Assembly: GCA_003024785.1 (NCBI GenBank) | Contig: PUQB01000146.1 | Span: 208,799 to 272,798 of the forward strand | DNA from: Selaginella tamariscina | Lineage: Eukaryota; Streptophyta; Lycopodiopsida; Selaginellales; Selaginellaceae | Length of the DNA stretch: 64,000 nt | Reading direction: 5' to 3' | Shown here: positions 48,161-59,299 of the stretch, in pieces | Layout: each line of letters opens with the position of its first letter | Position numbering within the stretch: position 1 is the first letter of the stretch | Notes under the pieces: model-generated | What the model was told of the DNA's origin: nothing | The model's input: only the letters and a program-made list of their open reading frames with translations | Databases searched by the model: none | Program-made: the position numbers and the translations under genes

Positions 48161-49232
48161 TAAAGTATAAGTTACTGTAACTGTTATACAAAGCGTAGAG
48201 TTGACATATACACATACGCACAGATGCATATGTTGTGGATTTCATAATTATATTTATCATAAAATACAGATAAAATTAAATAAATTGTTTTTTATAAACT
48301 CTAACCTGTAGAAACTATTTTATCTTAAAAATGTGTATTGATTGGTCATATATATATATAGCATAACTACTACAAGTATTTATATAGTTGTTTCTTTGAT
48401 TACATATCATCAATTTAGACATTAAAATGACACGCACACAATTTATAATGTTTATGTAATTATTACAAAAATAGCTGCTCGATATTACGGACAACAGTTT
48501 AAATCCTAAACCCTAACTGACATAAAACGCTCACATCTATAAAGCATAAGAATTGTTTACATATGATGTACCATAATATTATGCAGAATATATTCACATT
48601 TATAATGTGTACACAATAATCAATGGGAGGTCATATATACGCTGTGTGCGTGTGTACATACACACACACACAACTATACTTAAGGTCTGCACTCCAAGGT
48701 TAATATCTTGAACCCTTGGGAGCAATTATAAATATAATATCTTATTTACTTTAAAACTGCTATGATTATTTAATGTATTAAAAATATTCTTTAAATATTG
48801 AATTTTAATAACTTAGAATTTATAGTTCTTTTATCTCGTACTTTATGATATAGTATAAGTTTACTTCTCTACACTCCTACATATATTAAACCTTAGCAAA
48901 GAAGTATATTCTATAAATGTTCTACTGTACATCCTAGACACTAGACTGTTTGTTATTAACAGCCACACTTTTGTTAATTAGTACAAAAATGAGTATAATA
49001 TGTCGTAGCTAAATTTGATTTGAATGCTAAGTCATTTATTTATATTATTTAATTATAAATCATGCACATAAAATTCAAAACTGGAATACAACTAGGGAAC
49101 TTCTGCAACTTTTTTAAATAAATAAAAGAAGTTGTTATAAAATTATATAGACAACTTTTCTTTATCATAAAAAGGTTCAAAAATCAATTTAGTTAGCATC
49201 CGGTGTGCGTTTGGAACCAAAATATAAAAACA

Positions 49233-52200
49233 TTTAATATTAACAAAGTTATTGACATGGTAGTTGATCTGGAAGGGCACCAACCTCTACCCAACGAGTT
49301 GATATTACAATGATGTACTGATTATCTTGAGAAGAACGTGGAAAAGGTCTCATTAAATCCACTACAATTAACTCAAAAGGGCAAGAGACATTGATGGATT
49401 GTAACACTTCCATGGCCCAAGTCATAAAGGAATTTTGAGTTTGACAAATGGGACAGCTTTGGATATACCTAATAACATCACCACGCATGCTGGTTCAATA
49501 AAAGGATCTGCAAAGCTTTTACAACACTCGTTGGTGACCAAGATGACCTCCAACAATAGGTGAATCATGATATGCTCGAAGAAGGTGTGGAACATATGTA
49601 GAGGGTACAGCCAAACGCCATTGTCCTCTGGATTTGTCCCAATAAAATACAATAAACCATCCTGAAGTCGAAACTGAGCATGATATTGTCGAAACCGAGG
49701 TTCGGAAGACGGATTTGCAAACGCATCGTGTAATTGCCTCGTCCATGGTTCATGTTTTTGAGCATCCTGCCACTGTTCCAAGGATGGTAAGTCGGCATCG
49801 AATACCTGAGGGGCTTGTATCAAACCGAATGCAGCTACTGCATGAGCAGGCAAAGTGGAATCGGAAGGGGTGCTCGAGAAAGTGCATCCGCATCCACCAT
49901 TGTTCGCCCAGGCCTGTGCACCACCTTAAAGTTATATACCTGGAGACGTAATGCCCATCTGGCTACACGACCCACTAAATTCTTCCGTTTTAATAAGGAA
50001 GTGACAGCAGCATGATCACACTCCAAAAGTGTTTCACTCCCATGTAAGTAGGCATGAAGTCGTTCAAAACCCCAAACAGCAGCAAGGCATTCTTTTTCAG
50101 TAGTGGAATAATTCCGCTCAGCCGGCGTGAGTACTCGACTAATGTAAGCCACCGGGTGTCGAATTGAAGAATCCACAGCATCAGTTTGCATCAATACACC
50201 ACCAATACCAACATCTGAGGCATCTACTCGTAAAATGAACGGACGAGTAAAATCTGGGTATTGAAGCAATGGTGGAGTTGTCAGGAACTCTTTTAACTGG
50301 TCAAATGCCTGCTGACACCTGCGAGTCCACCTGAAAGATACCTGTGGACAAACTCCCGAAGAGGGGCAGTTCGATCAGTGAGATGATCGATGAATCGACC
50401 CAAGTACTGCACCTTGCCCAAGAAACGCTGGACTTCCTGTACTGTACGGGGACGAGGGAACTCTCGAACAGCTCGCAACTTCATTGGATCCACCTGTAAA
50501 CCCTCTCGAGATATACGGTAACCCAAGTAAGTGGTGTCGGTCGAACCAAACACACACTTTTCAAGTTTCAACTTCAAACACTTCTCGAAATCGATCAAGA
50601 ACGCGCCGTACATCACGAATGTGATCCTCCCAAGAACCAGACCCATGAATGAGCACATCGTCGATAAAATCGGCAGTGATATCAGGCATATCGGAAAGAA
50701 GCTCATCCATCATGCGTTGAAAGGTGGCAGGAGCTGAAGTCAATCCAAAAGGCATGAACCAAAAACTCGTAAAGACCAAATGGTGTCCGGAAGGCCGTTT
50801 TTGGAATATCCTCCTCAGCCATAGGAACCTGCCAATATCCTGATGCCAAATCCAACTTAGTAAACCATCGACTCTGACCCAAACGATCTAATAGATCGGC
50901 AGAGTTCGGAAGTGGATAGACATCTTTGATGGTAACATCGTTAGAGGTCGGTAATCCACACAAAATCGGAGAGATCCATCAGGCTTGGGAACCAAATGAG
51001 GTTCACATGCCCATGGACTCCGTGATGGACGACACACTCGCTTACCAATCATATCGTAACAGCTGTTCGCATGGCTGATAACTCTTTGGTGACCTGCGTC
51101 GAACCGGGACTTTGAAAGGCTTTGCATTGCCGGTGGGTATACAGTGTCGAGTCTTCACACGTGCACCTTGGGACAGATCAAATTTGAACAAACTTGCATA
51201 CTGTTTTTAAGTTGTTCGATGCAGTGTGCTCGATACTCAGGTGACGGATCCGGCATTTGAACCTGTTGAGATGAACACCACCCAAGACCGGAATCAAAGG
51301 AGCTGTATGCGTGATACAAACAGCAACAAGCTTCTCTGGACGTAAAGGAACAGACTGCAGAGACACAGACTCCAAGCGTAATACAGGAGGAGAGAGTGAA
51401 AAATCACATACCTTTCGACTGCTTTAACCAATCACATCCCAGAATAATGTCAAAGACCTGGGAAGGGACAACCCTAAGAGACCCAGAGGGAAACTTACAG
51501 TTGGCACCCATAACCAGTAGTCGAAGTGGTGTACTGTGATACTGCACGAGACTGCCCATTACCATATAAAATGTGCAAGACCTTATCTGCACGTCTCAAG
51601 GGTAATGAGCACCGATGCGCTAGAGAAGTAGTTATGGAAGACATACTGGATCCTGTATCCACAAGCACTGTGACTGAAAATCATTCACCGTGCAGAAAAT
51701 GTGAAAACTGGATGATCTGGTGGAACTTGCAAACCTTGATATGCATAGCGGAAAAAACATGGAGGTGAAGTCTCCATCGCACGGGATCCCTCCGTCGCCC
51801 GTACGATTACTGTTTTCCGCAACAGATCCACCTGCAAGAGAGGCTTCGTCATCTGGAAGCTCATCATCAGACATAATGGCCGCCACAGCACACCATCCGG
51901 AACATATGGTCGCCAGCCTGGATGTGGTGGACGCCAATCAGGATACACATCGCATGCCCGCCAAGTATGTCCAGGTGCCCAACAGCCCAACAATGAACTT
52001 GATTGGGTCGACCTGCATTGTTCCGATTCCTCCTGTCACGAATCCGTGGATTTTGACCACCACGGGCAGGAACTGGAGCAGGACGATTTCGTGGAGGTGG
52101 TCCACGGGGTGGGCCCCGAGGTCGACCACGAAAGGCTTGTCGTGCGGGCACATATGCAGCAACGTCAACCTCCATTGGATCAGCACGCTGAATAGAGGAG

Positions 52201-53163
52201 CAGGTAACCCAAGGGGACCACGGCCCTCACCAGGCACCAACTCAAATGTTGAGCTAGTGCAAAAGCTTCCTCAATGTGGTAGGTCGAAGAGCCCGAATGA
52301 ATCGAACAAGTTTGGGTGCATAGTCGGCCATAACATACCAGCTTAATGGGCTCTGGCATGTTAGGATATGCACGTCGAGTTAAATCCCCGAATCTAATAC
52401 TAAACCACATAACAGACTCACTAGGATGTTGTTGTATCACATGCAGTTGTTGGAAAGCATTATCTAAATCCTCAATTTTGCCAAACATACGTTTGAGGCA
52501 TTTCGTCAACCGATTACTATTTGAGCGCCGAGCCTTTCAAACATGTAGGAAATTCTCTGAAAGCACGAGTCTCATCCCAACCATGGTAACAAACAATAAC
52601 CTGGAAATGATCAAACCAGTGGTATACATCATATCCCGGATCATCACAAAAAGATCGAGGTCAAACTCTCGGATTTGTGACCTGTGAAGAAGACGAAGGA
52701 GCACTAGAAGCAAATCCCCTAGCAGAAGGCTTAGGCAGGGAAGAAAAGGACGGACCCTCAACAAAGTGCAGTTTGTGCATTTATAATAGTAGCAATAATG
52801 CTAAAAGCTGTTTACATATTCATTGTTATGGAAACAACAAAAGGAAGAAGCAGAAGAAAAAAAATACCTAACTTCTCCACCAATGAAAGAACAGATAAAT
52901 ACCCATAGAACATGATGATTTATTCATGTACAAAACCCTATTTACATACAAGAGACCCTCTGCCAGGCATGTGTCACTACGCATGTGTGTATATACACAT
53001 GAGTATATACAGTATACAATATATTACAATAGTATACCAAATATAAATTAGTATTATTATTATTTAATTTTTTTACCCTCTGCCACGCATGTGTCACTAC
53101 GCATGTGTGTATATACACATGAGTATATACAATATACAACATATTACAATAGTATACCAAATA
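49233..53163 (-). mobile_element. Ty3/Gypsy LTR element B, truncated and broken
   Basis: Same family as element A, read on the minus strand. LTR at about 52884-53028, gag about 52180-52740, CCHC-type region near 51960-51990, protease about 51180-51600 (ILGCDW readable), reverse transcriptase about 50290-51050, RNase H about 49835-50270, integrase zinc region about 49250-49700. The element stops abruptly at 49233, so the rest of integrase and the 3' LTR are absent. There are several breaks. It supplies the protease segment missing from A. It abuts the outer end of the right inverted-repeat arm. Confidence 0.88.
52964..53163 (-). repeat. Tandem duplication at the LTR edge of element B
   Basis: An 86-bp word running from 'accctctgccaSgcatgtgt' to 'ccaaatataaatt' occurs at 52964-53049 and again at 53078-53163, separated by a short T/A-rich spacer. 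It spans the LTR end and neighbouring flank, so it arose after insertion. Confidence 0.8.
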
Positions 53164-53276
53164 TAAATTTTTTTATTTTTTTTATTTTTTTTTTAATTAC
53201 TAAATGTTATAATATCCTCATACATATCAGTAGGATCTTATGAGGGGAATTATGGATATTTCAGAAAATCTCACTG

Positions 53277-53331
53277 AGGTCCGACCTTGTGATTAACAGC
53301 CACAAACTCTAACTAACTGAGCTATTCCAGC
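53277..53331 (-). pseudogene. tRNA-Asn(GUU), 3'-truncated
   Basis: Minus strand GCTGGAATAGCTCAGTTAGT then TAGAGTTTGTGG, CTGTTAATCAC and AAGGTCGG. Acceptor 5' strand, D arm and anticodon arm with GTT are recognisable. The T arm and 3' acceptor are replaced by unrelated sequence (ACCTCAGTGAG), so no mature tRNA is expected. Confidence 0.65.
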
Positions 53332-53339
53332 CACTCGTA

Positions 53340-54006
53340 TATTAAATTAAGTCATACTAAACGTGTCAGAAAAGCTGGGGTATATACGCCTTTCTATGAT
53401 TCATTTCACTTATATATGATATTAGCGTGTACATCAATTAACATACATACCTCTGTATGCGTGAAATTTTTGCCTTTTAAATATTCTTACGTTGCATATT
53501 ATAGAATATGGTAGATCGTATATATAAGTATGAAAAAGAGAGATTCAAGCTAGTTAACGAAAATTTACCATGTTTTATATAGGTCTGCATAAAATATTTG
53601 AACACTTTAAATTAATAATTAACCTTTAAGCATCAAATTAAAAAATGAATAACAAAAAAAAAAGTATATACATAAGCAAATACACACATATGTATACATA
53701 AGTATATATATATGTGGGTATAATATTTATATATATTTAGTTTATGCTCTTACTCTGTATTATAGTCTAAAATAATGCTTTATATCTATTACTTAATAAA
53801 TGTCTTAATATACTTAATACATTTGTTTAAAAATTTATAAAGTCTCTATGATAATATGTGATGTGGCTTATCAATACACAACGGGATGTAAATAACTGCT
53901 TATATATCAAAATAATAACACTAGTCTAAAAACCAACATTAAAACTATAATAATCCAACTAAAGCATTAGGTTTTAATTCCGCTTTGCTGTTTATAAGCA
54001 TCCTAA

Positions 54007-54066
<60 letters not shown>

Positions 54067-54130
54067 GACACACACACACTGGTGTACATATACATGTGTG
54101 TGTATACACACACATACTCAGTGTGTGTTC
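53340..54130. other. No gene; duplicated flank
   Basis: 53340-53700 resembles 23930-24240; 53760-54130 matches 9370-9660. (CT)n(TA)n at 54006-54066. Confidence 0.6.
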
Positions 54131-54145
54131 TAAACAGAAACTTAC

Positions 54146-54204
54146 TGATGGTATGCAAGTGTTACGAAGCCCTCTCCGTTGAACCTGAACCAGTCGACCC
54201 ACAA
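54146..54204 (-). pseudogene. Orphan 59-nt exon (copy 3)
   Basis: Identical in structure to 9674-9732: TTATTATTGCAG acceptor, 59 nt open as LWVDWFRFNGEGFVTLAYH, donor GTAAGTTT. Beyond it (54230-54250) is the empty site for the MITE found at 9775. Confidence 0.4.
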
Positions 54205-55563
54205 CTGCAATAATAAAGTTAAGAATATACAGAAATTTTATATATATGTATATTTCAAATGTAAGTATATAACAAATATATTTTAAAAATGTTTATATAA
54301 ATATATAACAATTTTAAATATGAATATGTTAAAATAATATAAATAATCACACGTTCTAACCAACTACCGATTTTACATAATTTATTTAACAAACATGAAT
54401 GATACAAATATGCTCACATTTAGTAGATATTCTGTGCTATACACACACACTGTTTTCTATATTTAAAATCTAATATGCATATTATGTTATGATGTATGCA
54501 CTTCTTATATTGTAATGGACTTATGTATAAAGAAAGAGAGTTGGAACTTGTAGTTAAGAGCCAGACACTCTAACTAACTACTACAACCACACATTCAACA
54601 TTAATTCTAAAGTATGGATGTATACACATTTTTAAGCCTTCTTACGGTTCATCTAATGCATACTTTCATGTATTTCTATTTCATACATATGATTATGTGT
54701 GTGTGTGTGTGTGTAGCACATTTAAATGTTATTATAACGATGTATGCAGTTTTATATTATTTTAGAGATGTACATCAAATAACATACATCTACATAGTAT
54801 GTATACCGGTGTAATTTGATGTATAAAAGTTAACACTTCTACGTCGCATGGTTCAGAAATTCTATATCGAAGTGCTCCTGCTCTCTTTACAACATGCAAT
54901 ATTCATAAACTATATAAGTATGGGGAGAGAGATTCAAGTTAATTAATGTAAACTTGAAACAAATTACCGTGTTTTATGTAAGTGTGTGACAAAATAATTA
55001 ACCTTCAAACATGAAACAGATAATACTATAATAAGAAACATAAAAACCAGCTGAAATAAACTACAAGAACATATACATATATATATATATATATATATGA
55101 AGTATGTGAATACATATGTATTTGCTTACATATATATGTAAGCAAATACATATGTATTCACATACTTCATATTCATGGTCACAAAGCCATTCAATGCAAG
55201 ACTGTTATAATATGAATTTTAATAATTTATTCATAGAATTTGTATAACAACAACCATAACTAAATCAGAATCTAAAATTAAAAGTCAGAATTTAAGTATT
55301 TAATCTAAAGAATTAACTCTAATATTTATAATGTAAAATAAATTTGATATAGTCAATAATAAAAAATCATAATTTATAATAATAATCTCATTAAAATTAA
55401 TATAAAATTATGCACAATATATAGTCAATGGTCTTTCTTGTCGTGCGCATTTAATTTAGAAGAATGTAATCAATATTTTAATGTTTGGTATTTGCGCATG
55501 TGCTAATTAAAATGAGAGTCAAGTCAAGTTTCGTGTGCTAAGCTACAAGTGGAATTTTCAAGC

Positions 55564-55571
55564 TATAAATA
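55564..55571 (+). promoter_or_regulatory. TATA box of peptide gene copy 3
   Basis: TATAAATA whose last base is 31 nt before the ATG at 55602; preceded by the shared 'tggaattttcaagc' word. Confidence 0.6.
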
Positions 55572-55601
55572 AGAAAGGCCCAGTGAGAGCTTGAGTGTGC
55601 A

Positions 55602-55851
55602 ATGTCTCCCAGGATGTTTTTTTTGGATTTATTCTTCTTATGATATTCACTGGTATGGAAGGATCAGGTAAGATTTGCGTGCGTGCGTGCGTGTGTTTAA
55701 CATGATGAATCCAGGCCGAACATTACATGAACAACTTCAGGAGACTCAGGTTGTGAAAAGATCCATTGCCTTACCACCACCACCTCCCTATCAGTACAAA
55801 GAATATAGACCACGCTCCCCTCCTGCACAAGGTCGAGGAAAGAATCCCTAA
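55602..55851 (+). pseudogene. Small secreted peptide precursor, copy 3 (frameshifted)
   Basis: Exons 55602-55667 and 55715-55851 with a 47-bp intron. A T run in the signal-peptide codons is one base shorter than in copies 1, 2 and 4 (eight positions between ATG and GG instead of nine), which shifts the frame early. Exon 2 is fully open in the family frame: GRTLHEQLQETQVVKRSIAL, then PPPPPYQYKEYRPRS and PPAQGRGKNP. Because exon 2 is so well kept, this may be a recent loss or a sequencing error in a homopolymer. The acceptor is CCAG rather than GCAG. Confidence 0.6.
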
Positions 55852-56487
55852 GGTTTAACACCTTGGTTAGTAAATGTTTAATTATGGATTTAATTATTGT
55901 ATAAATTTAAAATTATAGTAAGTCAACGACATTAAATGTTTAATTATGGATTTAATTATTCTAAATTTAAAATTTATAATAAGTTTGATTGACATATTTA
56001 CCTGAAGTAAACAAGAAATATACATTTTACTTTATTTTCTTAGAAACATTAAAGGACATTGATTTTGTTGCATTCAAAAACAGATTCTATCTGTATCAGT
56101 TTAATTATTATAATTTTTAATTTAGATTTTGTTTTTAAATTTAACTTAACAATAATTAAGAAACCTTTTAATAATGTAAATAAAAGAATTGTTTAATGAA
56201 AAATTACTGAATATTAAGGAATAACTGTATGTATATGTATATAAGCAACTACTGATATCATCCTTTTAGTAATCTGTGTATTGTTTGTGCATTAGAGTGG
56301 ATGTTAAGCAGTTCATTTTATTCTTTCTATAAAACCGTGCCACGTTAAGGATCTACAAGTACTTTGCTAACGTAATCATTATTGTCACCCGCCAATTAAT
56401 CATACATAAGGTCAAATATTGAATTATTACTCTACATTTCTATCTATATTTATATATAAAAAAATCCTATAAAATATGAAAGTTGAC

Positions 56488-56540
56488 TGAGCTCTATTGA
56501 CTCTCATTTTAATTAGCGCGTATGCAAATACCAAGCATTT
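56488..56540 (-). promoter_or_regulatory. Flipped upstream promoter block of copy 4
   Basis: The shared upstream block ('gactgagctctattgactct', 'cattttaattagc', 'caaataccaagcatt') appears here in the opposite orientation to the gene that follows. In copies 1 to 3 it points the same way as the gene. The TATA box (56547-56554, TATAAATA) and ATG keep the normal orientation and 31-nt spacing. Confidence 0.65.
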
Positions 56541-56584
56541 TCAAGATATAAATAAGAAAAGCCTAGTGAGAGCTTGAGTGTGCA

Positions 56585-56834
56585 ATGTCTTCGAGGATGC
56601 TTTTCTTTGGATTGATTCTTCTTATGATATTCACTAGTATGGAAGGATCAGGTAAGATTTGCGTGCGTGCGTGCATGCGTGCGTGTGTTTAACATGATGA
56701 ATGCAGGCCGAACATTACATGAACAACTTCAGGAGACTCAGGTTGTGGAAAGATCCACTGCCTTACCACCACCACAGAAAGAATATAGGCCACTCTCCCC
56801 TCCTCCTGCACGAGGTCGAGGAAAGAATCCTTAA
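56585..56834 (+). CDS. Small secreted peptide precursor, copy 4 (intact)
   Basis: Exons 56585-56651 and 56707-56834 with a 55-bp intron (GTAAG...TGCAG, phase 1); product 64 aa. The signal peptide MSSRMLFFGLILLMIFTSME is followed by GSG and then RTLHEQLQETQVVERSTA, LPPPQKEYRPLSPPP and ARGRGKNP. Lys-Arg of copies 1 and 3 is Glu-Arg here. The conserved C-terminal EYRP-x-SPP-x-A-x-G-x-GKNP segment has Ser-Pro and Pro runs suited to hydroxylation, and a Tyr after Glu that could be sulfated; both are inferences from general plant peptide biology. It is the only full-length copy with everything in place. Its flanks to the right (57540-59000) belong to an inverted block, so the gene lies in a local inversion. 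Confidence 0.7.
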
Positions 56835-56839
56835 AGTTT

Positions 56840-58253
56840 AACACCTTGGTTAGTGGCGACGACATTAAATGTTTAATTATGAATTTAATTATTATAAATT
56901 TATAAAATTTTAATAAGTTTGATTAATGAAATAAACAGTAAATATACATTTTACTTTTATTTGTTAAGAACATTAAAGGAATCGACTTTGTTGCACTCGA
57001 TCGTGTATGTGTCAAAAAAGGGCGACGAAGTTTTGAAACAATATTCTTTGTATATTTATATATTATACATCTTAAGGAGCAGAATTAAAGGCACACTAAG
57101 ATTGGAAGCTTTTTGAAAAGCAGCATGTGGAGACTAGAGACAGCTCGGGAGGTCTCTAGTTTGTACTTAGTGGAGCCTAACAATATACATACACAAACAA
57201 TATATATATTCATACAATCTTCACACACATACACACACTGTTTTTATGTGTGTTCTATAGTATTTCTGTAAACATCTTCGGAATGTTGTGTATATAGATG
57301 TATCATAATAATGTCATGCAGTTTGATATAAGGATTTCACATAAATAATCCATAGTTCAAAAGATATTTCTAACATTTGCCACTTATTAAACTTCTTCAT
57401 GTCAAATATGTTAGGAATTAAATATATAATTTTAATAATTTATTATTATTTGAAAGTCAAAATATAAAGAAATTTTTCATTCAGAAAGTATATATGTGTG
57501 AGCATTGAAATATCAATTAATTTTTCTAATACATAATAAGTGCATGACAAGAAAGACCATTGACTATATATTATGCGTGTAATTTTATATTAATTTAAAA
57601 GAAAAGGATTATTGAGATTATTTTATAAATTTTGATTTTTCATTATGCTGGAGTGGTTAACTATATCAAATTAAATTTACATTGTAAAATATTAGAGTTA
57701 ATGCTCTAGACAAAATACCTAAATTTGATTTTTAAATGTAGATTCTAATTTAGTTATGATTGTTGTTATAAAAATTTATTAAATAAATTATAAAAATTCA
57801 TATTATAACAAAATCTTGCATTGGATGGCTCTGCGACCATGAATACGAAGTCAAACTTTTGTATACATGCATACATGTGTATTTGCTTATGTATATACGT
57901 TCTTGTAGTTAAATTACAGTTGGTTTTTTATTTATCTTATTAGAGTATTATCTAGTTAATGTTTAAAGGTTAATTATTTATTTAAAGTGTTCAAATGTTT
58001 TTATGCATACATGTGGCACACACTTACATAAGTCATGGTAATTTGTTTCAAGTTTACATTAACTAACTTGAATCTCTCTCCCCGTACTTATATAATTTAT
58101 GACTTCGATATAGAATATCTATACCATGCCATGTAGGAGTGTCAATTTTATACATCAAATTATACAGGTACATATATTATGTATATGTATGTTATTTGAT
58201 GTACATCACTAAAATAACATAAGAACTGCATACATCGTTTTAATAACATTTAA

Positions 58254-58286
<33 letters not shown>

Positions 58287-58380
58287 AGCATATGTAAGAA
58301 ATAGATACTCTACAGAACATACATGAGAGTATGCTTTAGATGAATTGTAAGAAGGCTTAAAAATGTACATACATTAATTT
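56840..58380. other. Non-coding, duplicated
   Basis: 56840-57000 is the usual downstream flank. 57080-57180 shares a word with element D's LTR ('agcagcatgtggagactaga', 'cttagtggagcc'), perhaps an LTR scrap. 57540-58260 is the reverse complement of about 54740-55450, with (TA)n at 58258-58286. No gene. Confidence 0.6.
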
Positions 58381-58675
58381 TGAATGTGTGTTTGTAGTAG
58401 CTTAGTTAGTTATAGTGTGGCGCTCTCTCTTTCTACAGAGATTTTTACATATAATATTATAAACTATGATTAATTATTTATAAACCAATGATGATTACTA
58501 ACATGTACTTTATACATAACTCCATTATACTATAAGAAGTGCATGCATCATATTAGATTCTAAATATAGAAAGCAAGTGTGTGTATATATATATATATAT
58601 TATAGTAATAGATTATATACTAAGTGTGAATATATCTGTATTCATTCATGTTTATTAAATAAATTATATAGAACC

Positions 58676-58708
58676 AGTTGGAGTAGCTCAGTTGGTTAGA
58701 ACGTGTGA
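58676..58708 (+). pseudogene. tRNA-Asn 5' half relic
   Basis: GTTGGAGTAGCTCAGTTGGT then TAGAACGTGTG, the best kept of the four copies; no anticodon arm follows. Confidence 0.55.
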
Positions 58709-58845
58709 TTATTTACATTATTCTAGCATATTCATATTTAAAATTGTTATATATTAATATAAACATTTTAAAAATATATTCGTTATATACTTACATTGAA
58801 ATTATATGTATAAAATTCTGTTTATTCTTGACTTTATTATTGCAG

Positions 58846-58882
58846 TTCTGGGAGAGGGCTTCGTAACACTTGCATACCATCA
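58846..58882 (+). pseudogene. Orphan exon, copy with internal deletion
   Basis: TTATTATTGCAG acceptor and CATCA|GTAAG donor are kept, but about 22 bp of the 59-nt exon are missing. Confidence 0.4.
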
Positions 58883-59299
58883 GTAAGATTCTGTTTAGAA
58901 CACTCACAGAGTATGTGTGTGTATACACACACATGTATATGTTTTCTTATTTGGAATGTACATGTGTCTGTGGGTGTTCATCATGGCTGTGAATAAGAGT
59001 GCGGGTTTATATACACTAGTGTGTGTGTGTGTGTGTGTAGACACACATACAAATTAGGATGCTTAGTTTTCAAATGAGTAAAGCCGAAATAAAATCTAAT
59101 GCTTTAATTGAATTATTGTTTTTAACTAGTGTAGAAATTATAATATTATTTTGATATATGTATATATGCAGCTATTTACGTCCTGTGTATAAATGTGTTA
59201 TTGACAAGTTAAGGATTAATAAGCCACATCACATTATCCACGGAGACTTTATAATTTTTAAACAAATGTAATACGTATATTAAAACATTTTTTAAGTAA

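Larger units (their letters stand above)
40170..49110 (-). repeat. Right arm of the large inverted repeat
   Basis: Inverted counterpart of 1-7215. It contains two related sub-blocks in tandem: about 42010-43440 resembles 46000-47330. It is longer than the left arm because 40500-42000 and parts of 44000-45800 hold extra AT-rich sequence and amylase fragments. Gypsy element B (from 49233) abuts the outer edge. No intact protein gene is seen. Confidence 0.85.

Noticed and set aside
51720-52346. Plus-strand 208-codon ORF
   Set aside because: Antisense shadow of the gag/knuckle region of Gypsy element B.
57080-57180. Possible solo LTR related to element D
   Set aside because: Only a short shared word set ('gcagcatgtggagactaga', 'agtttgtacttagtgg') is visible and no TG...CA borders; mentioned as a scrap only.
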